Below, piece after piece: positions 1 to 6,952 of a stretch of 9,560 nucleotides of DNA. Where the stretch lies: positions 1 to 9,560 of the forward strand of contig JAYEHH010000030.1 of assembly GCA_034716235.1 (NCBI GenBank). The letters run 5' to 3'. The DNA is from M55B174 sp034716235. GTDB lineage: Bacteria > Patescibacteriota > Minisyncoccia > CAIUEV01 > JAHKAQ01. The stretch's first letter is position 1, and the number at the start of each line of letters is the position of its first letter. The notes under the pieces were generated by a model. The model was given only the letters and a program-made list of their open reading frames with translations. It was not told the origin of the DNA and did no database searches. Both the position numbers and the translations under genes were made by a program.

Positions 1-230
1 CCGATGAATTAATTTCCTTAGTTTCTGCTGCTTCCATCATTGCCAAAGTAACCAGAGATAGAATCATTGTTAAATTAGCCGAACAATATCCTCAATATGG
101 TTTTGAAAAACATAAAGGGTATGGCACCCGGAAACATTTGAATGCTTTAGAGAAGTATGGGCCTTGTCCAATTCACCGAAAAAGTTTCCAGCCAATAAAA
201 AATATGCTTCTAGAAAAAAATGATTTTTAG
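1..230 (+). CDS. rnhB: Ribonuclease HII, C-terminal part (5' end outside window)
   Basis: RNase HII cuts the RNA strand of RNA:DNA hybrids and nicks DNA at single misincorporated ribonucleotides, starting ribonucleotide excision repair. Only the last 75 residues are here; the first complete codon is at base 3. The fragment contains the conserved block SAASIIAKVTRDR, whose final Asp is one of the family's metal-binding acidic residues, then YPQYGFEKHKGYGT and GPCPIHRKSF, the standard C-terminal signature of bacterial RNase HII. The reading frame ends at TAG 228-230, shortly after PIHRKSF, as expected for the family. The last 11 bases overlap the start of the glycosylase gene in another frame, so the two are probably co-transcribed and translationally coupled. 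The identification is firm from the motifs. The missing N-terminal half carries the other catalytic residues, so activity cannot be judged. Confidence 0.95.
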   Translation, partial: DELISLVSAASIIAKVTRDRIIVKLAEQYPQYGFEKHKGYGTRKHLNALEKYGPCPIHRKSFQPIKNMLLEKNDF

Positions 231-783
231 AGAAAAACTATTAAAAGAAGATTTTTTCCTTCAAAAAACTGAAAAAATAGCCAGTGAGCTTCTGGGAAAA
301 GTCCTCACTAGAAAAATAGGCAAACGAGAAATTTCAGGAATAATAACTGAAACGGAGGCTTATTTGGGTTTAGAGGATAAAGCTTGCCATTCTCATAAAG
401 GATTGACTCCCCGCACTAAAGTTATGTTTGGTCCTGCTGGTCATTGGTATGTTTATCTGGTTTATGGAATGTATCACTGTTTAAACTTAGTCACCGAATC
501 AGAAGGAAATCCCTGCGCTGTCTTAATTAGATCATTGAAGCCTCTCTCTGGTGTAGCTTCTGATATAAAAACTGATGGTCCCGGAAAGCTTTGTAAAGCA
601 TTTAAAATAAACAAAACATTTAATGGCAAGGAAGCAAATCAATCAAACTCTGGTTTATATCTTCAAGATCAAAATATTTCACTCCTTCCTAGAGAAATTA
701 AAAAGGCTAAACGCATTGGAGTAAATTATGCCGGAGAAAAATGGAAAAACAGGTTGTTGAGATTTTATGTGGAGGAGTTTTGA
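220..783 (+). CDS. mpg: 3-methyladenine (alkyladenine) DNA glycosylase, AAG/MPG family
   Basis: This enzyme removes alkylated or deaminated purines (3-methyladenine, hypoxanthine and similar) from DNA, the first step of base excision repair. The 187-residue protein has the usual length of bacterial members. By alignment from memory with human AAG, ETEAYLG at residues 44-50 carries the catalytic Glu46 and active-site Tyr48, His57 matches the active-site His, and YVYLVYGMY at 77-85 supplies the active-site Tyr79 and the intercalating Tyr82. DGPGKLCKAF (about 118-127) and RIGV near the C terminus are also family signatures, and the protein ends in LRFYV as expected. The ATG at 220 gives a full N terminus. 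It lies inside the end of rnhB (11-base overlap) and has no Shine-Dalgarno sequence, which suggests coupled translation. The TGA stop at 781-783 falls at the normal family end, arguing against TGA being read as an amino acid. Confidence 0.95.
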   Translation: MIFREKLLKEDFFLQKTEKIASELLGKVLTRKIGKREISGIITETEAYLGLEDKACHSHKGLTPRTKVMFGPAGHWYVYLVYGMYHCLNLVTESEGNPCAVLIRSLKPLSGVASDIKTDGPGKLCKAFKINKTFNGKEANQSNSGLYLQDQNISLLPREIKKAKRIGVNYAGEKWKNRLLRFYVEEF

Positions 784-790
784 GAAGGGG

Positions 791-819
791 TTGAAAATTT
801 CTTTTATTTAGACTATCAT
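791..819 (+). promoter_or_regulatory. Sigma-70-type promoter for rpmF
   Basis: TTGAAA (791-796) and TATCAT (814-819) each match five of six consensus bases (TTGACA, TATAAT) and are separated by the ideal 17 bases. Transcription would start near 826, giving a leader of about 22 bases before the GTG at 849. The -10 box overlaps the upstream TTG at 819 that gives the longest reading frame, which is further reason to reject that codon as the start. No experimental support; in an AT-rich genome chance matches occur, but the spacing and position are good. Confidence 0.6.
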
Positions 820-848
820 TGCCAGTATTAAAAAATAATCTTTTTACC

Positions 849-1052
849 GTGGCTGTACCCAAACAGAAACAATCCAAATCTAGAACCAGAAGGCGTCGAT
901 CTCATCATGCCCTAAAACCTACCCAGTTGGTAAAATGTAGTCATTGTGGCAAGATGAAATTAAATCATACCATTTGTGACCATTGTGGTTATTACAAAGG
1001 TCGTCAAGTTATTGATGTCCTTGCTAGGAAAAAACCTAAAAAGAACTCCTAG
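849..1052 (+). CDS. rpmF: 50S ribosomal protein L32
   Basis: L32 is a small zinc-ribbon protein of the large ribosomal subunit. The 67-residue product begins MAVPKQKQSKSRTRRRRSHH, the near-universal L32 N terminus, when GTG at 849 is taken as the start. The reading frame is open back to a TTG at 819, but the ten extra residues (starting MPVLKNN) match nothing in the family and the TTG lies in the predicted -10 box. Two Cys pairs (CSHCGK and CDHCGY) form the zinc ribbon, so this is the zinc-binding form rather than a Cys-free variant. The C terminus is Lys-rich, as is common. There is no Shine-Dalgarno sequence before the GTG. It is followed by nusB after a repeat-bearing gap, a normal setting for a housekeeping ribosomal gene. 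Confidence 0.95.
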   Translation: MAVPKQKQSKSRTRRRRSHHALKPTQLVKCSHCGKMKLNHTICDHCGYYKGRQVIDVLARKKPKKNS

Positions 1053-1061
1053 GACTAATAA

Positions 1062-1101
1062 AAAGTTATAAGGTTGTTGACTTTACAAACTTTATAACTT
1101 T
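1062..1101. repeat. Inverted repeat between rpmF and nusB
   Basis: AAAGTTATAA at 1062-1071 is the exact reverse complement of TTATAACTTT at 1092-1101, separated by 20 bases. As RNA it would make a weak, AU-rich 10-bp hairpin. The right arm is also part of the tandem repeat that follows, so the symmetry may be a by-product of that repeat. It is not followed by a clean T-run, so it does not look like a terminator. Confidence 0.4.
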
Positions 1102-1106
1102 ATGAA
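1077..1106 (+). promoter_or_regulatory. Possible promoter before nusB
   Basis: TTGACT (1077-1082, five of six consensus bases) is followed after 18 bases by TATGAA (1101-1106, four of six). Transcription would begin near 1113, about 16 bases before the nusB ATG at 1129. The -10 box would cover the upstream ATG at 1102. The -10 match is poor and lies within AT-rich tandem repeats, which raise the chance of a false hit. Confidence 0.3.
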
Positions 1107-1131
1107 CTTTATAACTTTACGAACTTTTATG
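1088..1131 (+). repeat. 17-bp tandem repeat (AACTTTAT units) reaching the nusB start codon
   Basis: Five consecutive units of an 8-10 base motif are visible: AACTTTAT, AACTTTATG, AACTTTAT, AACTTTACG, AACTTTTATG. Taken in pairs they form a 17-base period, with 1088-1104 and 1105-1121 identical at 16 of 17 positions. The last unit supplies the ATG (1129-1131) used as the nusB start, and the second unit supplies another in-frame ATG (1102). A related stretch, AACTTTATAAAC, occurs upstream of the membrane protein gene at about 2290-2301. Confidence 0.8.
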
Positions 1132-1563
1132 AACAGTAGACACCTTAGCAGACAAGTTGCAATGCAAACCCTATACGAGGGGGACTTCAAGCAATTGAAA
1201 GAAAAGGAAGTTTTAAAAATAGCAGACCGCAATATTAAAAAATTTGAGGGTAGCGTTGATTATGATTTTGTGACTAAATTAATAAAGGGAACTATTGCTA
1301 AGAAAAAAATCGTTGACAAACTGATTGAGAAGGCTGCGCCTGAATGGCCATTAGACCAAATAGCCGGCGTGGACCGCAATATTCTCCGTCTTGGAATTTA
1401 TGAACTTCTTTTCCAGAATCATGATGAGGTCCCCCCTAAAGTAGCCATCAATGAAGCCATTGAATTAGCCAAAGCTTATGGAGGACAAGCTTCTGGGAAA
1501 TTTATCAATGGAGTAATGGGCACCATTTATCGTGAGATTGGAGAGCCTATGAAAGAAGATTAA
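1129..1563 (+). CDS. nusB: Transcription antitermination factor NusB
   Basis: NusB binds boxA RNA with NusE (S10) and supports antitermination and processing during rRNA transcription. The 144-residue product has the family's typical length and is expected to be all helical. Its start, MNSRHLSRQVAMQTLYE, matches the usual NusB N terminus (R-x-x-S-R-x-x-A-x-Q-x-L-Y), so ATG 1129 is chosen. The in-frame ATG at 1102 would add nine residues encoded only by the tandem repeat. Later family blocks are WPLDQIAGVDRNILRLGIYE and VAINEAIELAKAYGGQ followed by SGKFINGVMG. The gene is followed 20 bases later by rnc, so the two rRNA-maturation functions are likely co-transcribed. No Shine-Dalgarno sequence is present. 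Confidence 0.95.
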   Translation: MNSRHLSRQVAMQTLYEGDFKQLKEKEVLKIADRNIKKFEGSVDYDFVTKLIKGTIAKKKIVDKLIEKAAPEWPLDQIAGVDRNILRLGIYELLFQNHDEVPPKVAINEAIELAKAYGGQASGKFINGVMGTIYREIGEPMKED

Positions 1564-1583
1564 TCAATAAATAAACATAAATA

Positions 1584-2288
1584 ATGCCTCAAGATTTAAG
1601 AACAATACCTAAAAGTCTTATTGAAAAATTAGGCATCAAGTTTAAAGATATAAATTTATTAAAAACTGCCTTGACTCATCGTTCTTATTTAAACGAACAT
1701 CGCAAAAATAACCTAGAGCATAACGAAAGACTGGAGTTTTTAGGGGATGCAGTTTTAGAATTGATTACCACTAAATATCTATATTCTCATTATAACAAGC
1801 CAGAGGGAGAGTTGACCAACTTAAGAGCTGCCCTAGTTAAAGGAGAAACGTTGACTAAAATAGGAAAGGAGCTTAAAATTGATAGTTATCTTTTTTTAAG
1901 TAAGGGAGAAGCAAAAACTAACGGTCGTAGCCATAATTATATTTTAGCCAATACAATAGAGGCCGTTATAGGAGCTATGTATCTTGATCAAGGGATTAAG
2001 ATTGCTGAACAATTTATTGCTAAATACATCATTGTAAAACTTCCTTCAATAATAGATAATCAACTTTATCGAGATTCTAAGAGTCTTTTTCAAGAAAAGG
2101 CTCAGGAAAAAGAAGGAATAACTCCTTCTTACAAGTTGGTGGCTGAAAATGGACCAGACCATAATAAACATTTCAAGGTTGGAGCCTATCTTGATTCATC
2201 GTTAATAGCTGAAGGAAAGGGTGATAGTAAACAAGAAGCCCAACAGAATGCAGCTGCCGAGTCTTTAAAGGTCAAGAATTGGAATTAA
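1584..2288 (+). CDS. rnc: Ribonuclease III
   Basis: RNase III cleaves double-stranded RNA and separates the rRNA precursors. The 234-residue protein has the full domain order: an endonuclease domain (about 8-155) and a double-stranded RNA-binding domain (about 163-230, DSKSLFQEKAQ at its start and KQEAQQNAAAESL near its end). The signature NERLEFLGDAVL is at 47-58, giving the metal-binding Glu51 and Asp55. In the second catalytic block, LANTIEAVIGAMYLD (121-135), Glu126 is present, but Asn123 stands where E. coli has Asp114. I recall Asn at this site in some other bacterial lineages, so it may be a natural variant rather than loss of activity. Start ATG 1584 lies 20 bases after nusB and has no Shine-Dalgarno sequence. 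The next gene follows after another 20 bases. Confidence 0.95.
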   Translation: MPQDLRTIPKSLIEKLGIKFKDINLLKTALTHRSYLNEHRKNNLEHNERLEFLGDAVLELITTKYLYSHYNKPEGELTNLRAALVKGETLTKIGKELKIDSYLFLSKGEAKTNGRSHNYILANTIEAVIGAMYLDQGIKIAEQFIAKYIIVKLPSIIDNQLYRDSKSLFQEKAQEKEGITPSYKLVAENGPDHNKHFKVGAYLDSSLIAEGKGDSKQEAQQNAAAESLKVKNWN

Positions 2289-2308
2289 AAACTTTATAAA
2301 CTTCCACT

Positions 2309-3472
2309 ATGCCCGAAGTAGAACATCTTGGACAATATGACGCAGGACCTTCCTACAAAAAAATAATCTCTGGTTTTATTTTGGCGGTTATTGTTATCTC
2401 CCTTGGAGCTGTTTATTTTGTTCTTTCTCGAGTAACCATAACTCTTCTGCCTAAAACTGAAACTAAAGAATTATCCATTGATTTAACTCTTGACTCTCAA
2501 TCTAGCGGTATTGATTTTGATAATAATATCATCCATGGTGTTTTACTTTCTAAAGAGAATCAAAAAACTGTCCCCTTCAACAACATTCCTCCCAAAAGAA
2601 TAGAAGAAAACGCTACCGGGGAATTAACCATTCATAATGGTTACACTAGGGCTCAAGGATTTAAAAAAGGTGAAGTTTTAGTTACTACTGGAGAAATTTC
2701 TCCTCAAAAAGTAGCTTTAAAAGAAAATGCCATTGTGTATCGGAATCAAACAAAAACTGTGGCTGTATCTGCCGTTGAAAAAGGTATCGCTGGACAAATT
2801 CCTCCTTCACAATTCGTTTTTGAAAAATACGACGATTTTATGAACGAGCATGTTAAAATAACCAGTGCTGAAACTTTCAGCGGTGGTGTTAGAACGGCTA
2901 CTTTAGTTACCGAAAATGACATTGAGGTCGCTCGTAACAAAATTTTTGAAGAAATAGTTGAGAAAAATTTTAGCGAGTTAAATAATGATATCCGAGAAGG
3001 AGAAGAATTGTATCGAGAAAATTCAATAAACACTATTACTTCTTTCCATTCCAGTGTCGCTGCTCCATTCGAAACAGACCATTTTGAAATTAACATGACC
3101 GCTAAAACTACTGTGGCTATCTTTAAAAAAGCTGATTTACTTGCTATTCTTGAAAACAAATTAAGAAATATGGCAGATAACAACCAAGAATTTCTTGGTT
3201 ATAGTCCGGAAGATTTATCATTTAAAGTAAGAAAGCTGTCCACGGAAAATCAATCGGCTGATTTAGAGATTAAGATTAATGGAAAATTTCAACCTAAGCT
3301 TTCTACAAAAATATTTAACAAGGATGAAATTAAAGGTTACAATAAAAGAGCTTTAGAAGCGCATTATAGAAATTTTGATGATTTAGAACGGATTAAGGTT
3401 CGTTTTTGGCCAAGTTTTCGTAAAACGGTTCCCGAGATGAATAGTCGTATTATAATTGAAATTCAAAATTAA
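2309..3472 (+). CDS. Single-pass membrane protein of unknown function, CPR-type
   Basis: The 387-residue protein has a short cytoplasmic-looking N terminus (about 1-18), one strongly hydrophobic segment (about 19-40, ILAVIVISLGAVYFVL), and a large soluble remainder predicted to lie outside the membrane. The mid region around residues 102-172 (ATGELTIHNGYT, then a beta-rich stretch ending GQIPPSQFVFE), followed by SGGVRTATLVTENDIEVARN (191-210), resembles a family common in CPR genomes that is sometimes labelled 'baseplate J-like'; this resemblance is from memory. I see no catalytic motif. It has no Cys lipobox. It lies 20 bases after rnc and one base before a holin-like gene, heading a run of envelope genes, so a role at the cell surface is likely but unproven. 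Confidence 0.8.
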   Translation: MPEVEHLGQYDAGPSYKKIISGFILAVIVISLGAVYFVLSRVTITLLPKTETKELSIDLTLDSQSSGIDFDNNIIHGVLLSKENQKTVPFNNIPPKRIEENATGELTIHNGYTRAQGFKKGEVLVTTGEISPQKVALKENAIVYRNQTKTVAVSAVEKGIAGQIPPSQFVFEKYDDFMNEHVKITSAETFSGGVRTATLVTENDIEVARNKIFEEIVEKNFSELNNDIREGEELYRENSINTITSFHSSVAAPFETDHFEINMTAKTTVAIFKKADLLAILENKLRNMADNNQEFLGYSPEDLSFKVRKLSTENQSADLEIKINGKFQPKLSTKIFNKDEIKGYNKRALEAHYRNFDDLERIKVRFWPSFRKTVPEMNSRIIIEIQN

Positions 3473-3473
3473 A

Positions 3474-3821
3474 ATGAAATTACTTATCCAACTTATCGCT
3501 AACCCCTTAGCCCTTATGGCAGCTACTTACCTGCTCCCAGGAGTTAGTTTCATGGGTTCTTGGTGGCAACTTTTGATTGCTGGATTAATCTTAGGATTGC
3601 TAAATTCTTGCATTAAGCCAATGCTGAAATTTTTTCTTCCTCCTTTTATTTTAATAACCCTAGGATTTTTTACAATTACCATCAATATTTCTCTTTTAGC
3701 CTTATTGGCCTTGATAATTCCAAATCTATCAATTTCTGGTATTTGGCCAGCTTTCTGGGGAATAATAATTATTAGTTTGACCAATTATTCCATAAATACA
3801 ATAATGGATTATAAAGATTAG
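3474..3821 (+). CDS. Phage holin superfamily IV / YvlD-like membrane protein
   Basis: This 115-residue protein is almost entirely hydrophobic, with four likely membrane helices (about 3-22, 26-46, 52-76 and 85-108). The pattern LLNSCIKPMLKFFLPPFILI, then TLGFFTITIN and a C-terminal GIWPAFWGIIIIS, is that of the family named 'mycobacterial 4 TMS phage holin' and of Bacillus YvlD. Despite the name, most members are chromosomal proteins of unknown function. ATG 3474 is chosen: it begins MKLLIQLIANPLAL, like family members. The alternative TTG at 3456 lies inside the previous gene and adds only six residues. The gene starts one base after the upstream stop and ends four bases before secG, so it is surely in the same transcript. 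There are no phage genes nearby. Confidence 0.85.
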   Translation: MKLLIQLIANPLALMAATYLLPGVSFMGSWWQLLIAGLILGLLNSCIKPMLKFFLPPFILITLGFFTITINISLLALLALIIPNLSISGIWPAFWGIIIISLTNYSINTIMDYKD

Positions 3822-3825
3822 AATT

Positions 3826-4047
3826 ATGTTAACTATCGTTATTGACTACATTAATATTATTTCTGCCGTTTTGATTATCATTTGCGTTCTGCTTCAAAAC
3901 AGAGGCTCTGGTCTTTCTGGAACTTTTGGCGGAGATTCTGAATCTTACTATACTCGCCGTGGAATGGATAAGGTTCTATTAATAACAACCATAATTTTAT
4001 TAATAGTTTTTATAAGTTCTACCCTACTAAGATCAATTATTAATTAA
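3826..4047 (+). CDS. secG: Preprotein translocase subunit SecG
   Basis: SecG is the small third subunit of the SecYEG protein-export channel and promotes SecA-driven translocation. The 73-residue product shows the family plan: a first membrane helix (about 5-23), the conserved loop LLQNRGSGLSGTFGG (about 22-36), a short basic stretch (YYTRRG), and a second helix (about 49-69). Length and motif leave little doubt. The ATG is four bases after the holin-like gene, without a Shine-Dalgarno sequence, and the next gene begins 12 bases after the stop. Its place between membrane and exported proteins suits an envelope operon. Confidence 0.93.
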   Translation: MLTIVIDYINIISAVLIIICVLLQNRGSGLSGTFGGDSESYYTRRGMDKVLLITTIILLIVFISSTLLRSIIN

Positions 4048-4059
4048 CTTTTTATTCCA

Positions 4060-5904
4060 GTGAAAGAACTAAAACTTTTAGATAAAATTAATAAATTATT
4101 AAGACTAACTCCTTTTTTTCTTCAAAAATTAGGTGAATCTTTAAGATTAAAAGAAAGAGCTCTGATTCTGGGAGGACTTTTTATTTTCTTTAGTTCTTTG
4201 GCTTGGTACTCAATCAATTTTTATATTGCCAATACAGAAATTGTGCCAGCTCACGGTGGAACTTACATGGAAGGAATCGTTGGAAAACCCGAGTACTTAA
4301 ACCCCGTTTTAGCTAAAGGGAATGAGGCCGATTTAAGCCTGAGTGAGATTATTTATTCAGGACTCATGAAGTATGATGAGAACAATCAATTACTAAATGA
4401 TTTGGCTTCTGGTTGGCAAGTTAATGAAGCTAAAACTCAATACATTATTGATCTTAAGAAAAATGTTTTATTTCATGATGGACATCCATTAACAGCAGAA
4501 GATGTTCTTTATACTGTAAATATCATTCAAAATCCTCGTTATCAGTCACCCTGTAGGCTTAATTGGGTAGGAGTAGAAGCTGAAACTCGAGGAGACTATC
4601 AAATAGTTTTCACTCTTAAAAAACCTTTCGTTCCTTTTCTTCATAACTTAACTTTTGGTGTCCTCCCTAAACATATCTGGAAAGATATAGGCCCAGAAGA
4701 ATTTCCACTTTCAGAATTCAACAAAGCTCCTATTGGCACAGGACCCTACCGCTTCCATCGCCTAATAAAAGAGAGTAAGGGCACAATAAGCCAAATAGTT
4801 TTAAAAGCTAATGCTAATTATTATTTAGAAAAACCCTATTTAGAAACTCTACTTTTTAAATTTTATCCTAGCGAAGAAGTAGCCTTAGATGCTCTAAAGA
4901 AAAAAGATGTCTTGGCAATCAATGACCTGACTCACCATAATTCTCAGAACATTAACGAAGAAAAAATTAAATTACATCAGATTTCTCTTCCCCGTTATTA
5001 TGCAATTTTCCTCAATATCTACACCAGCCGTAATTTAGCCGATGATGATACCCGCAAAGCATTAGCCTGGGCGACTTGCCAAGAAAAAATAATAGATGAA
5101 GCTCTTTACGGCAAAGGTAAGGTAATAGACTCGCCGGTTCTAACAATTCCTATGGATGAGGTAGAAGATTTCAAAAAAAGAGGTTGTTCTTCCGACAAGG
5201 CTAAAGAAATTTTAGAAAAAGCTGGATGGGAACTAAAAGATTATACCCCCGAGGAGAACGAGGAAGAAAATGATGCGACAGAAACAGAGGAAGAGAACAA
5301 ACCTGAAGAAAATAGCGAGGATGAGAACAATGAAAATGCAGAAAAGCAGGTAGAAACTAAACAGATTTATTTTGACAAAGATGACCAACCTTTAACAGTA
5401 ACAATCACGACCACTGATTACCCAGAGTTGGTAAAAACTGCTGAGACTGTCCAACGACAGTGGGAAGAAGCAGGAATTTTAGTAAAACTAGAAATTTTAT
5501 CTATTGGAGATTTATTGAATAGTAAAATAGAATCTAGAGAATACGAAGCTTTACTTTTTGGAGAGACATTGAATGTGGACCCTGACCCTCGTCCCTATTG
5601 GCATTCTGGAGAAAGAAAAAGCCCTGGACAAAATTTAGCTAATTACAATAGTGAAAAGGCGGATAAACTTTTAGATGAGGGTAGACAAGAAACTAATGAG
5701 GAAACACGTACCCAGCTTTATCGAGAATTTCAACTCTTGATCAATAAAGATATCCCAGCCATCTTCCTTTATTCTCCTTATTATCTTTTCCCGGTAAATA
5801 AAGTTGTGAAAGGAATTACTTTGGAGTCAATTGGAGTTCCTTCCAAGCGCTATTCCGACATAGCTCATTGGCATTTAGAAGAAAAGAGAACTCGAAAGCA
5901 ATAA
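4060..5904 (+). CDS. Membrane-anchored ABC-type peptide-binding protein (SBP family 5)
   Basis: This 614-residue protein belongs to the family of DppA/OppA extracellular solute-binding proteins, which capture peptides or similar solutes for an ABC importer. The family 5 signature is at about 130-152 (LKKNVLFHDGHPLTAEDVLY), with IGTGPYRF at 225-232 and a typical C-terminal domain including NVDPDPRPYW (505-514). The N terminus has a basic segment and a membrane helix (about 35-55) with no lipobox Cys, so it is probably tethered by an uncleaved anchor. Residues 395-434 form a Glu/Asn-rich acidic insert, likely a disordered surface loop, between AGWELK and the next domain strand. The start is GTG at 4060, 12 bases after secG. 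No permease or ATPase genes are in the window, so the substrate and partners remain unknown. Confidence 0.88.
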   Translation: MKELKLLDKINKLLRLTPFFLQKLGESLRLKERALILGGLFIFFSSLAWYSINFYIANTEIVPAHGGTYMEGIVGKPEYLNPVLAKGNEADLSLSEIIYSGLMKYDENNQLLNDLASGWQVNEAKTQYIIDLKKNVLFHDGHPLTAEDVLYTVNIIQNPRYQSPCRLNWVGVEAETRGDYQIVFTLKKPFVPFLHNLTFGVLPKHIWKDIGPEEFPLSEFNKAPIGTGPYRFHRLIKESKGTISQIVLKANANYYLEKPYLETLLFKFYPSEEVALDALKKKDVLAINDLTHHNSQNINEEKIKLHQISLPRYYAIFLNIYTSRNLADDDTRKALAWATCQEKIIDEALYGKGKVIDSPVLTIPMDEVEDFKKRGCSSDKAKEILEKAGWELKDYTPEENEEENDATETEEENKPEENSEDENNENAEKQVETKQIYFDKDDQPLTVTITTTDYPELVKTAETVQRQWEEAGILVKLEILSIGDLLNSKIESREYEALLFGETLNVDPDPRPYWHSGERKSPGQNLANYNSEKADKLLDEGRQETNEETRTQLYREFQLLINKDIPAIFLYSPYYLFPVNKVVKGITLESIGVPSKRYSDIAHWHLEEKRTRKQ

Positions 5905-5941
5905 AAATAGTTTTGAATAATTTTTACTTTAAAAAATTATA

Positions 5942-6952
5942 ATGGAAAAACAAAACACAGCCACAATAGACAAAAATAATCTAAGACAAGTAATAATTGA
6001 TACCCCTAATCAATTTATTAAAGGTCTTGAGGTTGCTGGTAATATTGGCCTTCAAGAAAAGTTTGATTCAATAGTTGTCTGTGGCATGGGAGGTTCAGCC
6101 ATGCCGGGTTATTTATTGAAAACAATTGCCAAAGTTAGGGTTCCCGTTTTTGTTCATACTAGCTATGGAATCCCCTCTTCGTTAACAAAAAATCCTTTAT
6201 TTTTTATAAGCTCTTTTTCTGGCAATACGGAGGAGACAATAGCTGCCTATGATGAAGCTAAAAAAAATTATTCAGTGATTGGTTTTTCCAATGGAGGAAA
6301 ATTAGCCGAAAAATGCCAAGCCGATGATACTCCTAGTGTTACTTATAATGTAACGGATAAATTTTTCCAACCTCGTTGTGCATTAGCGCTGGCTTTTTCT
6401 GCCATGGCTAAAGTGGCTGCAAACTCTAATCTAATTGATGAAGTAGATGTTTCTTTAAAAAATGTAGCTTCCTTTCTGGAACAAAGCATTGAAGCCGGTT
6501 TAGAAAAAGATGGTCAAGCCGTTGCTGGAAAAATTAAAAGAAGGATTCCTATTTTTTATGCCAGCTACGAATCAAGATACGTTGCTATGATAAATAAAAT
6601 AAAAGTCAACGAGAACGCTAAGCTTCCTGCTTTCTGGAATTACTACCCAGAATTGAATCATAATGAATTTAATGGCTATTTGAATGGTGCCCCTGATAGT
6701 TTCGCTGTTATTTCATTGCAAGACCCAAAAACTCATCCTCAAAACATAAAAAGAGACCAAATAACTAATGACCTCTTGACAAAAATGGGATATAGTGTAG
6801 TATGTATAAAAGCTAAAGGAATAAGTATGTTCCAAAGATTTTTTTATCTCTTAACTTATGGCGATTGGATTGCTTATTATTTAGCAATTTCAATAAACCA
6901 AGATCCTACTCCCGTAAAGATGGTAGAAGAACTTAAAAAGAAGCTTACTTAA
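5942..6952 (+). CDS. Bifunctional phosphoglucose/phosphomannose isomerase
   Basis: The enzyme interconverts glucose-6-phosphate or mannose-6-phosphate with fructose-6-phosphate, linking glycolysis to mannose-containing polymer synthesis. The 336-residue length and motifs fit the SIS-domain PGI/PMI family first described in archaea, not the longer classic Pgi. The first SIS domain carries VCGMGGSAMPGYLL (about 46-59) and the sugar-phosphate-binding SFSGNTEETI (91-100). In the second domain, KVNENAKLPAFWNYYPELNH (221-240) gives Glu224 and His240. Their 16-residue spacing equals that of the catalytic Glu203 and His219 of the Pyrobaculum enzyme, as I recall it. The C-terminal DPTPVKMVEELKKKL is typical. 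The ATG at 5942 follows a 37-base AT-rich gap and lacks a Shine-Dalgarno sequence. It may still be read through from the gene upstream. Confidence 0.93.
   Translation: MEKQNTATIDKNNLRQVIIDTPNQFIKGLEVAGNIGLQEKFDSIVVCGMGGSAMPGYLLKTIAKVRVPVFVHTSYGIPSSLTKNPLFFISSFSGNTEETIAAYDEAKKNYSVIGFSNGGKLAEKCQADDTPSVTYNVTDKFFQPRCALALAFSAMAKVAANSNLIDEVDVSLKNVASFLEQSIEAGLEKDGQAVAGKIKRRIPIFYASYESRYVAMINKIKVNENAKLPAFWNYYPELNHNEFNGYLNGAPDSFAVISLQDPKTHPQNIKRDQITNDLLTKMGYSVVCIKAKGISMFQRFFYLLTYGDWIAYYLAISINQDPTPVKMVEELKKKLT

Noticed and set aside
781..783. TGA read as glycine (code 25, as in Gracilibacteria)
   Set aside because: The glycosylase ends where the family normally ends, and the extension past TGA matches nothing; all other genes end in TAA or TAG.
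2746..3183. Open frame of 145 codons on the - strand
   Set aside because: It lies wholly inside the membrane protein gene, has no recognisable motif, and the + strand frame has the better start, spacing and family resemblance.
3527..3784. Open frame of 85 codons on the - strand
   Set aside because: It is antisense to the holin-like gene, whose membrane helices and family motifs are clear; the antisense product looks like a composition artefact.
3474..3821. Phage remnant, suggested by the 'holin' family name
   Set aside because: No other phage-like gene is nearby, and this family is mostly chromosomal and not known to lyse cells.
5913..5943. TTGAAT and TATAAT as a promoter for the isomerase gene
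   Set aside because: The spacer is 19 bases and the -10 box overlaps the ATG at 5942, so transcription would start inside the gene.
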